This document shows, piece after piece, positions 16,933-24,698 of a DNA stretch of 56,774 nt; the first letter of the stretch is position 1, and every line of letters begins with the position of its first letter. The DNA is from Prolixibacteraceae bacterium (GTDB lineage Bacteria; Bacteroidota; Bacteroidia; Bacteroidales; Prolixibacteraceae): contig JABGRN010000026.1 in NCBI GenBank assembly GCA_018648265.1, forward strand, positions 1 through 56,774. The letters are read 5' to 3'. Under the pieces are notes generated by a model, which did no database searches, was not told the DNA's origin, and saw nothing but the letters and a program-made list of their open reading frames with translations. Both the position numbers and the translations under genes were made by a program.

Positions 16933-19155
16933 ATGAAAAGATATATAATATTTCTATTTATACTTTTTCCAATAATTACATTTTCACAAAATATTTCCGG
17001 AAAAATTTTCGGTAATGGAGATGGTGGAAAACAGCCTCTTCCAGGAGTGAATATTTACTGGGAAGGAACCACCGAAGGCACAGCTTCAAACAGTGAAGGT
17101 GATTTTGAAATATCACAAAAAACCGAGCAGCACATGTTGGTTTTCAGCTTTGTTGGTTATAGCACACAGGTTTTACATGTCCACGGATCTGAACCAATTG
17201 AAGTTACTCTTGAACCCAATCTGGAAATAGAGGAAGTTACAGTGGTTAAAAAAGACAGGGGGACATATCTTTCAACAATAAATCCTGTTCATACAGTTCG
17301 GATTGGTGGTGCTGAGCTTCATAAAGCAGCTTGTTGCAACCTGGCCGAAAGTTTTGAAACAAATCCTTCGGTAGATGTAAGTTACAGCGATGCAGTTACC
17401 GGTGCAAAACAAATCAGGTTACTGGGTTTAGAAGGGACTTATTCGCAATTACAAATTGAAAATATGCCCAATTTGAGAGGGCTTGCAACCAATTTTGGGC
17501 TTACTTATATTCCCGGACCGTGGATGGAATCTATCCAGGTTTCGAAAGGGGCGGCTTCGGTTTTAAATGGTTATGAATCAATTTCCGGGCAGATAAATGC
17601 CGAATACAAAAAACCCGACTCGCAGGAAAAATTATTCCTGAATGTTTATGCCGGTGGACATGGACGGTTGGAATTTAACGGAAATACAAATATCAGGGTT
17701 CATAAAGATAAATTAACAACCGGTTTGTTTGTACATGCATCCGATTTGTCGAAACGGAATGATGACAATGGAGATGGATTTTTAGATACACCGCTTTCAA
17801 GACTGGTGCAAGTTTTAAATCGCTGGAAATACAACAACTTTAAGGGTTTTATGGCTCAGGCAGGAATTAGTATGTTGGCTGAAGATCGACTGGGTGGACA
17901 GGTAGGTTTTGAGCGTGGGATGAATTCGGTTCCAACTAACCCGTACGGAATAAATATCAATACAAAACGTTTTGAAGGTTTTTTTAAAACTGGTTTTGTT
18001 ACTCCAAACGGACGAACAGCAGTGGCTTTTTTGTCAAATTTTGCAAGCCATTTTACCGAATCATTTTATGGCTTGAATAATTTTGATGCCGACGAAACCC
18101 GGTTTTATGGAAATTTTGTATTAACCCGCGATTTGGACGAAGCTGGTTTTCATTCATTAAATTCAGGATTTGGATTTATTTTCGATAAGTTCAATGAAGA
18201 ATTATACGGACAATCAATGAATAGAACAGAGCAGGTTCCCGGGATATTTGCAGAATATACCATGAAACCAAGTGAAAATTTTACATTGATGACTGGAATC
18301 AGGGCTGATTTTCATAATATTTTTGGAGCTTTTGTAACACCACGAATGCATTTGCGTTTCCAGGCTTCCGACAATATTACTTTAAGAATGAATGCCGGAA
18401 AAGGTTATCGGACAGCAAACGTGGTTTCCGAAAATATTTTTCTTTTGGCAAGTGCACGTCAAATGGATTGGAGTGATAATGTCTTTCAGGAAGAAGCGTG
18501 GAATTTTGGATTTAGCTTTATTCAAAATTACCAGCTTTTTAATCGCGATTTACAAATTAATGCAGAATACTTTTATACCGATTTTCAATCACAATTAGTT
18601 ATCGATCGTGAAACATCAAGTTCAAATATTATTTTATCACCATTAAATGGAAAGTCCTACGCCGGTAGTTTGCAATTCGATTTAAGATATCAGCTCATTG
18701 AACGTCTCGATATATTACTTGCGTACCGCATAAACGATGTAAAACAAACTATTAGCGGCGAATTACTCGAAAAACCTTTAACCAACCGTTACAAAGGATT
18801 AATTAATTTTAATTATTCAACCAATCTGAAGAAATGGATGTTCGATTACACCATTCAATTTAATGGTGGTGGACGAATTCCCCGTTATCCGGTTGAAGGA
18901 ATGGATCTGTTACAGGTTTCTGCCGATTATTATGAGTTTTCGCCTTATACTGTTATGAATGCGCAGGTTACCAAATATTTCAGATATTGGAGCATTTATG
19001 CAGGTTCAGAAAATTTAACTAATTTTAAACAGAAGAATCCAATAGCTGGTGCAGATAATCCATTTGGGCCGGATTTTGATGCTACAAATGTATGGGGACC
19101 AACATTAGGCAGAAAAATTTACATGGGATTACGATTTAATTTAAATTACGAATAA
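16933..19155 (+). CDS. TonB-dependent outer-membrane receptor, metal-associated type
   Basis: The 740-residue protein has a signal peptide ending at ITFSQ (about residue 19). A carboxypeptidase-regulatory-like domain follows (GKIFGNGDGGKQPLPGVNIY ... VLHVHGSEPIEVTLEP). The plug domain then contains AACCNLAESFETNPSVDVSY, a double-Cys form seen in receptors next to heavy-metal genes, and ESIQVSKGAASVLNGYESI. The C-terminal barrel ends in aromatic-rich strands and Glu. It imports a bound metal or metallophore across the outer membrane with TonB energy. It lies between the His/Cys-rich gene and the HMA gene, with gaps of 80 and 14 bp. The ligand is inferred from context only. Confidence 0.88.
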   Translation: MKRYIIFLFILFPIITFSQNISGKIFGNGDGGKQPLPGVNIYWEGTTEGTASNSEGDFEISQKTEQHMLVFSFVGYSTQVLHVHGSEPIEVTLEPNLEIEEVTVVKKDRGTYLSTINPVHTVRIGGAELHKAACCNLAESFETNPSVDVSYSDAVTGAKQIRLLGLEGTYSQLQIENMPNLRGLATNFGLTYIPGPWMESIQVSKGAASVLNGYESISGQINAEYKKPDSQEKLFLNVYAGGHGRLEFNGNTNIRVHKDKLTTGLFVHASDLSKRNDDNGDGFLDTPLSRLVQVLNRWKYNNFKGFMAQAGISMLAEDRLGGQVGFERGMNSVPTNPYGININTKRFEGFFKTGFVTPNGRTAVAFLSNFASHFTESFYGLNNFDADETRFYGNFVLTRDLDEAGFHSLNSGFGFIFDKFNEELYGQSMNRTEQVPGIFAEYTMKPSENFTLMTGIRADFHNIFGAFVTPRMHLRFQASDNITLRMNAGKGYRTANVVSENIFLLASARQMDWSDNVFQEEAWNFGFSFIQNYQLFNRDLQINAEYFYTDFQSQLVIDRETSSSNIILSPLNGKSYAGSLQFDLRYQLIERLDILLAYRINDVKQTISGELLEKPLTNRYKGLINFNYSTNLKKWMFDYTIQFNGGGRIPRYPVEGMDLLQVSADYYEFSPYTVMNAQVTKYFRYWSIYAGSENLTNFKQKNPIAGADNPFGPDFDATNVWGPTLGRKIYMGLRFNLNYE

Positions 19156-19169
19156 CTAAATAAATAAAA

Positions 19170-19541
19170 ATGAAAAGAATAATTTTAATTGCTCTTGTTT
19201 TGATTACCGGGGCTGTGGCAAACCAATCGTTTGCACAAAAAAAAGCAAATCAAGTTGTGTGTTTTACAAGTGATATGGATTGTACCGATTGTGAAAAAGC
19301 ACTTACCGAACATTTAAAATTTGAAAAAGGTGTGAAAGATTTGAAAGTTGATCATGCTTCGAATACAATTTTAATTGAGTTTAAAGAGGGCAAAAATACG
19401 GCAGAGGGATTTGTAAAAGCCATTGTTAAAAAAGGTTACAAAGCTGAAAAGATTACGGCAGAAGAGTACAAAGAAATTGTTGAACATTCTCAGGAACATG
19501 GCCACGATCATGGCACCGAAGTTCACCGTGAACGAAAATAA
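19170..19541 (+). CDS. Periplasmic heavy-metal-associated (HMA) domain protein
   Basis: This 123-residue protein has a signal peptide ending near SFAQ (residue 23). One HMA ferredoxin-like domain follows, with the metal loop MDCTDC (Cys38, Cys41) in place of the usual MxCxxC. The C-terminal tail HSQEHGHDHGTEVH is His-rich and may add a second metal site. It is probably a periplasmic metallochaperone receiving metal from the TonB receptor encoded 14 bp upstream. A strong hairpin at 19551-19581 ends the operon. Confidence 0.88.
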   Translation: MKRIILIALVLITGAVANQSFAQKKANQVVCFTSDMDCTDCEKALTEHLKFEKGVKDLKVDHASNTILIEFKEGKNTAEGFVKAIVKKGYKAEKITAEEYKEIVEHSQEHGHDHGTEVHRERK

Positions 19542-19550
19542 ATAAAATTT

Positions 19551-19581
19551 GCAGAGACACAATTTGTTGTTGTGCCTCTGC
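19551..19581 (+). terminator. Stem-loop at the end of the metal operon
   Basis: GCAGAGACACAA pairs with TTGTGCCTCTGC (one A:C mismatch) around a short T-rich loop, 9 bp after the HMA stop codon. The following bases are AATATTCC rather than a long T-run, so termination may be partial. Confidence 0.6.
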
Positions 19582-19654
19582 AATATTCCAGACATCTAAT
19601 TTACTCCCATCCCAAAACAAACAATTCTTCCTACTTTCCCCTTTCCCCCACGAC

Positions 19655-20034
19655 CTTAATTGATATGTTCGAAACAATTCGTACATTTATTTCTCTAACC
19701 TGAATTATTCATGAGTTTTTCGTTATGAGAAGTCAAAATGCACAGAATAAAGGGAAGCACAGAGTTGAGCCTCGCAGAAATAGCCTTAGCTATTTTGAGA
19801 AGCGAGAATCGAGCATTCTCTTTATTCAAAGTAGTTTGAATTCGGAATAGATAAATTTATGAATAGTTCAGGCTAAATAAAAAACCAAAAATCAGGCACT
19901 CGAAAATGCAAATAATCAAATATTTAGATGAATAAATTTAAGCTTAAAGTTGTGATATACGCACAACCTGGCTCGCTATACAAACTTGACTATTAAAGAT
20001 ATGTACGTATGTTTTCGGATGTACAATTGTTGTA
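19655..20034. repeat. ~200-bp direct repeat, copy A (split by a MITE-like element)
   Basis: Without its 174-bp insertion and one CTAA, this repeat is about 202 bp and matches 20831-21031 at roughly nine of ten positions by eye, including AAATCAGGCACTCGAAAATG and ATACGCACAACCTGGC. The two copies flank the MntA/HepT gene pair. Each also lies upstream of a defence gene set, so the repeat could be a mobilised promoter region or a cassette boundary. Confidence 0.8.
19699..19872 (+). mobile_element. 174-bp MITE-like element with CTAA duplication
   Basis: The element starts CCTGAATTATTCATGAG and ends with the inverse CTATTCATAA-type terminus; about 19 of the outer 23 bp pair by eye. CTAA flanks both sides (19695-19698, 19873-19876), and the empty site is preserved in repeat copy B near 20869-20880 (TTCTGTTAATAAAAACC). 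No coding capacity is present. The CC-ended inverted repeats and 4-bp duplication resemble IS1380- or IS701-type elements, but this assignment is tentative. Confidence 0.75.
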
Positions 20035-20092
20035 CTTAATGCCAGTCCTGCAAGCAATTAGCTATCAATTCAAAATTGAAAGTAATATTTCT

Positions 20093-20100
20093 TATATTTG
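20093..20100 (+). promoter_or_regulatory. -7 promoter element before mntA
   Basis: TATATTTG fits TAnnTTTG and lies 11 bp before the ATG at 20112, giving a very short leader. No clear -33 TTTG is seen at the usual spacing. Confidence 0.45.
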
Positions 20101-20111
20101 AATAAAAAAAG

Positions 20112-20411
20112 ATGAACATAGATGACTACATAAAGGATATTAATGGTTTATGCAAGGCGCATAAAGTCAGGACATTATTTGTATTCGGATCTGTAATCAC
20201 TGAAAACTTTAGACCAGATAGCGATATTGATTTTATAGTTGATATAAATTCTAATGATCCAATTGATTATGCGGAAAACTATTTTGATTTAAAATTTAAA
20301 CTTGAAGACTTATTTAAAAAGCCAATTGATTTACTTGAACGTAAAGGATTAAAAAATTCTCATTTAATTCAAAGTATTAATAATAGCAAAAGGATGTTGT
20401 ATGAAGCCTGA
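20112..20411 (+). CDS. mntA: MNT-domain nucleotidyltransferase antitoxin
   Basis: This 99-residue protein is a minimal nucleotidyltransferase. The motif FVFGSVITENFRPDSDID gives the family pattern GS-x10-DxD (Gly26, Ser27, Asp38, Asp40), and FKLEDLFKKPIDLLE is the expected third-carboxylate region. In MntA/HepT systems this enzyme adds AMP groups to the HepT toxin and silences it. The next gene, a HEPN ribonuclease, overlaps it by 11 bp, the standard arrangement. The pair is flanked by ~200-bp direct repeats. Confidence 0.9.
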   Translation: MNIDDYIKDINGLCKAHKVRTLFVFGSVITENFRPDSDIDFIVDINSNDPIDYAENYFDLKFKLEDLFKKPIDLLERKGLKNSHLIQSINNSKRMLYEA

Positions 20412-20733
20412 AATATTGACTTGGCTAGAGGACATAGACAGATCAATCGTCGAAATTTATGAGTTCCTTCCTCACAAACGTGATTTCTTTCTATTCCAGA
20501 ATGACCTTAAGACAAAAAAGGCTGTGGAGCGGAACATCGAAATTATAGGAGAAGCATTAAACCGAATTTTAAAAGAAGACCCTAATATTCAGATCACAGA
20601 CTCTAGAAAAATAGTGGATACAAGAAATAGAATTATTCATGGATATGATAGTGTTTCTGCTGATATTTTATGGTTAATAATTAGTAAACCACTTCCCATT
20701 CTACATCAGGAAGTTCGAGAATTATTAAAGTAG
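20401..20733 (+). CDS. hepT: HEPN-domain ribonuclease toxin (DUF86)
   Basis: This protein of 110 residues has the HEPN catalytic motif Rx4HxY as RNRIIHGY (Arg75, His80, Tyr82) near the C-terminal third. The region before it (AVERNIEIIGEALNRILKED) is the helix typical of DUF86/HepT. It should act as a dimeric RNase, held inactive by AMP addition to the motif Tyr by its partner. The start overlaps the mntA stop by 11 bp. The pair may protect against phage or stabilise the island. All active-site residues are present, so it looks functional. Confidence 0.9.
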   Translation: MKPEILTWLEDIDRSIVEIYEFLPHKRDFFLFQNDLKTKKAVERNIEIIGEALNRILKEDPNIQITDSRKIVDTRNRIIHGYDSVSADILWLIISKPLPILHQEVRELLK

Positions 20734-20736
20734 GCA

Positions 20737-20757
20737 ATGCTGAAATGAATTCAGCAT
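20737..20757. repeat. ATGCTGAA...TTCAGCAT hairpin, second copy
   Basis: Same 8-bp stem as at 9658-9678, in the opposite orientation relative to the GTCATGC flank, just after the hepT stop codon. It may serve as a transcript end, though no T-run follows. Confidence 0.55.
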
Positions 20758-20830
20758 GACGATCGGATATTTCATACTTGACTTGACACTCTCGACCAAC
20801 TACCAACTACAATTCCTTTTTTTTCTCCAA

Positions 20831-21031
20831 CTTAATTGTTAAGTCCGAAACAATTTGTACATTTATTTCTGTTAATAAAAACCAAAAATCAGGCACTCGA
20901 AAATGCAAATAATCAAATATTTTAGATGTATAAATTTAAGCTTAAAGTTATGATATACGCACAACCTGGCACGCTATCAGAACTTGACAATAAAGATATA
21001 TACGAATGTTTTCGGATGTAAAATTGTTGTA
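20831..21031. repeat. ~200-bp direct repeat, copy B
   Basis: This copy is uninterrupted and lies directly upstream of the ABC-3C operon (first ATG at 21055). It matches copy A at 19655-20034 along its whole length, which brackets the MntA/HepT genes. Nothing coding is seen. Because both copies end shortly before a gene start, the repeat may carry regulatory sequence. Confidence 0.8.
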
Positions 21032-21054
21032 TACATTAATAAATAAAGACTTCT

Positions 21055-21345
21055 ATGAAAAGAATAATAAGTAATATTATAACATTTCTAATTGCAATCG
21101 TTGGATTTATTGGTGGTGGATTTTGGGCGTATAAATCAAATTGGGAAATGGAACCAATAATATTAATGACAGTTTCATTTTTTGAAATTATTGGTTTTAT
21201 ATTGTCCAAAGTATTCCACGAACAGAATGAAGAACTGCCTAATAATCATAACTTAATTAAAAACAATAAACAAAAAATAATTAATAACGGGAAAATTGAG
21301 AAGCAAATAAATATCCAAGAAAACAAAGGAAATATTCAAATGTAA
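21055..21345 (+). CDS. Two-helix membrane protein with C-terminal shared motif; putative ABC-3C effector
   Basis: The 96-residue protein has two hydrophobic segments (about 3-25 and 33-53) and a polar, Asn-rich C-terminus. The last ~20 residues (NNGKIEKQINIQENKGNIQ) recur almost unchanged at the N-terminus of the next protein (HGDIEKQVNIQKNKGNI). The stop and next start overlap as TAATG, so the two are coupled. I do not recognise a known family. The membrane segments plus the shared, Asn/Gln/Gly-rich motif suggest a membrane-targeting effector recruited by homotypic contacts, like amyloid-type signalling motifs. This is inference; the gene could also be a simple membrane tether for the complex. 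Confidence 0.7.
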   Translation: MKRIISNIITFLIAIVGFIGGGFWAYKSNWEMEPIILMTVSFFEIIGFILSKVFHEQNEELPNNHNLIKNNKQKIINNGKIEKQINIQENKGNIQM

Positions 21346-21923
21346 TGGCTCAAGAAATTCATAACCATGGCGATATTGAAAAACAAGTAAATATCCAAAA
21401 AAACAAAGGAAATATTATCCTTTCAAATAAAACAAGGTTTGCGAAAAGATTTGAGAAACTAAATGCAGAGGTTGCAAATCAAGAGAAATATGAAGGAGTA
21501 ATGGAGTCTTTTAAGTACTACTTAACAAAACTTGATGGAGTTGACTTGACAACGAAGCTTCAAGATGGAGGTTTTAATGAACCTGAGATTTTCAAAGCAA
21601 GTATTAGAAAGCAAAATTATGCAAAAAAACAACGAATAAATAGATTCTATGAATCGGCGCAGTGGATAGACACGCAGCTTTTTGCTAAAATTAAAATGGA
21701 TTTTGAAGCTTACGTCGAAATACCTTTAATTCAAAATGGCGTTTCAAAGGAAATAATTTTCCAAACCGTTGTGGAGAAAGTTATATACCCAACTCTTGAA
21801 TTAATTAATCAAGAAGGTGAAAATGATGAAGTTCTAAATTACAATGTTGAAGATATATTTGGAATGGTTTACTATTTAACAGGAAAGTGTCACATAAATT
21901 GGGCTAATTATGATAATGTATAA
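21345..21923 (+). CDS. ABC-three-component system C-terminal-domain (CTD-type) protein with N-terminal shared motif
   Basis: This protein has 192 residues. Residues about 5-24 repeat the motif of the upstream membrane protein (IHNHGDIEKQVNIQKNKGNI). The remainder resembles the helical CTD proteins of ABC-3C systems: KYEGVMESFKYYLTKLDGVD, FKASIRKQNYAKKQRINRFY, YESAQWIDTQLF, and near the end GMVYYLTGKCHINWAN. In ABC-3C loci this domain is usually fused to an N-terminal effector. Here only the short motif replaces that effector. It overlaps the middle-component gene by 14 bp. The family call rests on remembered motifs and would need a profile search. Confidence 0.7.
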   Translation: MAQEIHNHGDIEKQVNIQKNKGNIILSNKTRFAKRFEKLNAEVANQEKYEGVMESFKYYLTKLDGVDLTTKLQDGGFNEPEIFKASIRKQNYAKKQRINRFYESAQWIDTQLFAKIKMDFEAYVEIPLIQNGVSKEIIFQTVVEKVIYPTLELINQEGENDEVLNYNVEDIFGMVYYLTGKCHINWANYDNV

Positions 21924-22428
21924 TCAAGCTTTTGATTTGTATCATTCAATTTTTAGAATTCTACAATTCTTGAATCGTTTTGATACTGATGATATCATTG
22001 AATTGGATAGGATTAGAATTTGGGATTTTTATTTGCTATTCCCAAATAAAGTACATGAAATTAGTTTAAAGCGTGACGAAACCGATATAAGAAATTTAAG
22101 AAGAATCTATATTAAAAAAACGAACAACCCCTATGACGTTGTAAATGAAAATCGCAAAGTATTTGAAAAAATAAAACCTTATCAGAATGCAGCGTTGAAT
22201 TGTATTACTTCTTATGGAATCATTGATAAAGATTTAATACGTCAAAGTAGAATTGTGATAGTGAATAAAGAAATTCTAAACAAATATATAAGTGAATTGG
22301 GAGAGCTTTCACCAAAAGAAAAAAATATAATATCACTTCTTACTTCTCATTTCTATTTAATGTCATTATATGGAATCGATGGTTTGAAAAGTAGGACAAA
22401 TTTAATGGAGAGTAAATATGATGCGTAA
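21910..22428 (+). CDS. ABC-three-component system middle component
   Basis: The 172-residue protein may start at ATG 21910 or 21916. It is helix-rich, with LYHSIFRILQFLNRF, then IELDRIRIWDFYLLFPNKVHEI, a signature I associate with ABC-3C middle components (MC5-like), and a C-terminal SPKEKNIISLLTSHFYLM. In these systems it links the CTD protein to the ABC ATPase. It overlaps its neighbours on both sides (14 and 11 bp), so all four genes are probably translated as a unit. No enzymatic motif is visible. Confidence 0.7.
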   Translation: MIMYNQAFDLYHSIFRILQFLNRFDTDDIIELDRIRIWDFYLLFPNKVHEISLKRDETDIRNLRRIYIKKTNNPYDVVNENRKVFEKIKPYQNAALNCITSYGIIDKDLIRQSRIVIVNKEILNKYISELGELSPKEKNIISLLTSHFYLMSLYGIDGLKSRTNLMESKYDA

Positions 22429-24346
22429 CAACTTATTTATTAGCAGATTATACATTCAGACAAACGAAGGTAAAGTTGCTTATGATGAAACCTTTCACAA
22501 AGGAGTTAATATTATCCGTGGTGATAATAGTAGTGGGAAATCTACAATCACGCATTTTATTTTTTTCGTTTTAGGTGGTGCTTTTAGTGAGTTTGTTCCT
22601 GAAGCAAGAAAGTGCTCGATTGTATATGCAGAAGTTGAGATGAACAAAGCCATAATTACGATTAAAAGATATATAGAAGAAGATGAAGATGGAAATATTA
22701 ATATTAAAGCATCAATGTTCTTTTTCTGGGGAGAATTAAGCGAGAGTTTAAATCCTCCCAAAGATAAAACATGGCAAAGATTTGGCTACAATACTACAGA
22801 AAATCGCAAGAGTTATTCAAATGTGTTATTCGAAAATATTGGATTACCCATTGTAAAAGCTGATAATAACATTACTTTTCATCAAATATTACGTCTATTA
22901 TATATTGACCAAGAATCTCCGACAAGTTCCCTTTATTATTACGAAAATTTTGATAGTCAATTAACACGTGAAACAGTTGCAGATTTGTTGTTAGGTATTT
23001 ATAACGAAGAACTTTATGAAAGGAAGAGACGTCTTATTGGAGCTGAGAAAGAGTTATTAAATATTAAAAGCGAATTAAAAGCAACAAAGCATTTTTTTAC
23101 TGACCAGTTTGCTTTAAATCCGCAGCATATTAAAGAAGCAATTTCAAACAAAGAAAAGGAAATCCATGAAATTGAAAGTGAAATAATTGAAATTAGAAAT
23201 AAAAACAAAGAGATTGAATATGAAGAAAAATCAAAACTAAATTTTCAAATTTTACAAGAGCAGTCAATAAAGCAAAGAAAAATTGTAGCTAGTTTAAAAG
23301 AAAATATATCAATCTTAAATAACGAAATATCAGATACTTCATTTTTTATTGATACGCTTAAAGACAATATTGTTGCGATTAAAAATTCAATTCAAACTAG
23401 AGAATTTCTTGGTCATCTTCCATTAGATTATTGTCCTGATTGCTTAACCAAAATAAAAGAAAGTAGTGATAAAACAAGATGTAAATTGTGCAAAGAAGTA
23501 ATTGACGAATCTTTTGGTGTTGTGCAGGCAAAGCGAATGGAACAAGAAGTCAGCTTTCAATTACAAGAATCTCAAAAAATAATAAGTACAAATAAAAGAA
23601 CATTAATTGAATTAAAATCAAAAAATGAATCTGAACTAGTTAAGTTACATCAATTTCAGCGCCAAGTTAATTCAGCCCTAAAGGATGTAAAGTCTGTTAA
23701 TGATGAGAAATTAGACAACCTGCTTTCTAGTAAAGGATATGTTGAGGGTGAAATAGTTCAATATAAAACTATGCTTGAAAATGCAGAATTATATGCAAGT
23801 TTGTTAAAAAAGAAGAATGATTTGATTAATGAAATAGATTCATTAAAAGCATTTATATTCAATACAGAAAGAAAGCAGACCGTTTTAAAAGATGAGATAA
23901 CAACTCTTATTAAACAAGAAGGGTTATACATTCTTAATAACGATTTGGATAGGCAAGATGAATTTAAAAACGCTAATGAGTTTACAATAGATTTCTCTAA
24001 TAATTTAACTTTTCTCTCAAATAAATATTCCAAGTATTCTGCAAGTTCTAATTTCTATTTAAAAGTGGCAGCACGTTTTGCCTTGTTTTTAGCATCTCTA
24101 TCAGTTGAAGGCATGAGAATTCCAAGGTTTATCTTTGCAGATAATATGGAGGACAAAGGTATTGAATTACTAAGAGCTCAAAATTTACAGAAAATACTCA
24201 TAGATAGAGTGAGTGATTTTAATAAGAATAGTTATCAAATGATATATACTACGTCTTATATTACAAAAGAATTGAACGAAAGTGAATATGTTGTGGGCGA
24301 ATATTATACTAAAAGTAATCCAAGTTTAAAAAATATAGTTAAATAA
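22418..24346 (+). CDS. SMC/Rad50-like ABC ATPase of an ABC-3C defence system
   Basis: This protein of 642 residues has a Walker A motif GDNSSGKST (Gly35, Gly40, Lys41, Ser42). A long coiled coil follows (about 200-530), interrupted by a zinc-hook-like pair CPDC (Cys339, Cys342) and CKLC (Cys355, Cys358). The C-terminal ATPase half has FIFADNMEDKGIE near 570-580, a degenerate Walker B region without the usual adjacent DE; no clear LSGG signature is seen, as in other divergent conflict ATPases. It probably senses invading DNA or its ends and triggers the partner proteins. The start overlaps the middle component gene by 11 bp. ATGATG at 22418 or 22421 may be the start. Confidence 0.85.
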   Translation: MMRNNLFISRLYIQTNEGKVAYDETFHKGVNIIRGDNSSGKSTITHFIFFVLGGAFSEFVPEARKCSIVYAEVEMNKAIITIKRYIEEDEDGNINIKASMFFFWGELSESLNPPKDKTWQRFGYNTTENRKSYSNVLFENIGLPIVKADNNITFHQILRLLYIDQESPTSSLYYYENFDSQLTRETVADLLLGIYNEELYERKRRLIGAEKELLNIKSELKATKHFFTDQFALNPQHIKEAISNKEKEIHEIESEIIEIRNKNKEIEYEEKSKLNFQILQEQSIKQRKIVASLKENISILNNEISDTSFFIDTLKDNIVAIKNSIQTREFLGHLPLDYCPDCLTKIKESSDKTRCKLCKEVIDESFGVVQAKRMEQEVSFQLQESQKIISTNKRTLIELKSKNESELVKLHQFQRQVNSALKDVKSVNDEKLDNLLSSKGYVEGEIVQYKTMLENAELYASLLKKKNDLINEIDSLKAFIFNTERKQTVLKDEITTLIKQEGLYILNNDLDRQDEFKNANEFTIDFSNNLTFLSNKYSKYSASSNFYLKVAARFALFLASLSVEGMRIPRFIFADNMEDKGIELLRAQNLQKILIDRVSDFNKNSYQMIYTTSYITKELNESEYVVGEYYTKSNPSLKNIVK

Positions 24347-24366
24347 TTACTGCATATAATTAAGTA

Positions 24367-24447
24367 GGTGGCTGATGACCAGATAGCCGCCAGAGCCCCT
24401 CTCACAACACCGCTGTATCCCGACGTTTTCAGTCCGAATACAGCGGT
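24367..24447 (-). other. Group II intron 3'-end-like RNA remnant (domain V/VI-like)
   Basis: On the minus strand, ACCGCTGTAT and ATACAGCGGT form a 10-bp stem (24438-24447 with 24409-24418), followed by GTTGTGAGAGGGGCTC, a second hairpin GGCGGCT / AGCCACC (24385-24391 with 24367-24373) and CCTACTTAATT. This order closely resembles the 3' end of bacterial group II introns as I recall it (GAACCGCCGTAT stem, TGTGAGAGG, hairpin, CCTACTCGAT). No intron-encoded reverse transcriptase remains intact nearby. It marks the right edge of the defence island. Confidence 0.45.
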
Positions 24448-24580
24448 TCGTTAAGTTGTGGAGAAATCTTTTTGTAAATTTCGAATAGAGAATCATAACC
24501 GCGCTTTTTCAATCTATCAATTGTAATAGTAGTCTCAAGAATTGGGCTTTGATGACTTGAAGAAAGTAAATTTTAGGATT
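24429..24580 (-). pseudogene. Short coding fragment leading into the intron-like stem
   Basis: On the minus strand an open stretch of about 45 codons reads SHQSPILETTITIDRLKK, then GYDSLFEIYKKISPQLNEPLY before TGA, running into the domain-V-like stem. It looks like the decayed tail of a mobile-element protein, possibly the intron-encoded maturase or an unrelated gene the element entered. No start codon is evident. Identification is weak. Confidence 0.3.
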
Positions 24581-24676
24581 TATACCTTACTAGCAACTTC
24601 TGTTTCCCAAAACGTTAACCAATTCTTACATTTTTTAAAACAATTCCCATAAATTCCATTAACTGTTTATCTTAAG

Positions 24677-24684
24677 TAGCTTTG
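24677..24684 (+). promoter_or_regulatory. -7 promoter element before the MFS gene
   Basis: TAGCTTTG fits TAnnTTTG, 14 bp before the ATG at 24699. No convincing -33 box is seen. The remaining bases between the intron-like remnant and this box show no gene. Confidence 0.45.
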
Positions 24685-24698
24685 CAAAAATTTATTTA

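Noticed and set aside
21309-21415. Shared motif DNA as a simple tandem duplication artefact
   Set aside because: The two copies differ at synonymous and conservative positions and lie at opposite ends of two differently built proteins, so I kept it as a functional motif, though duplication is its likely origin.
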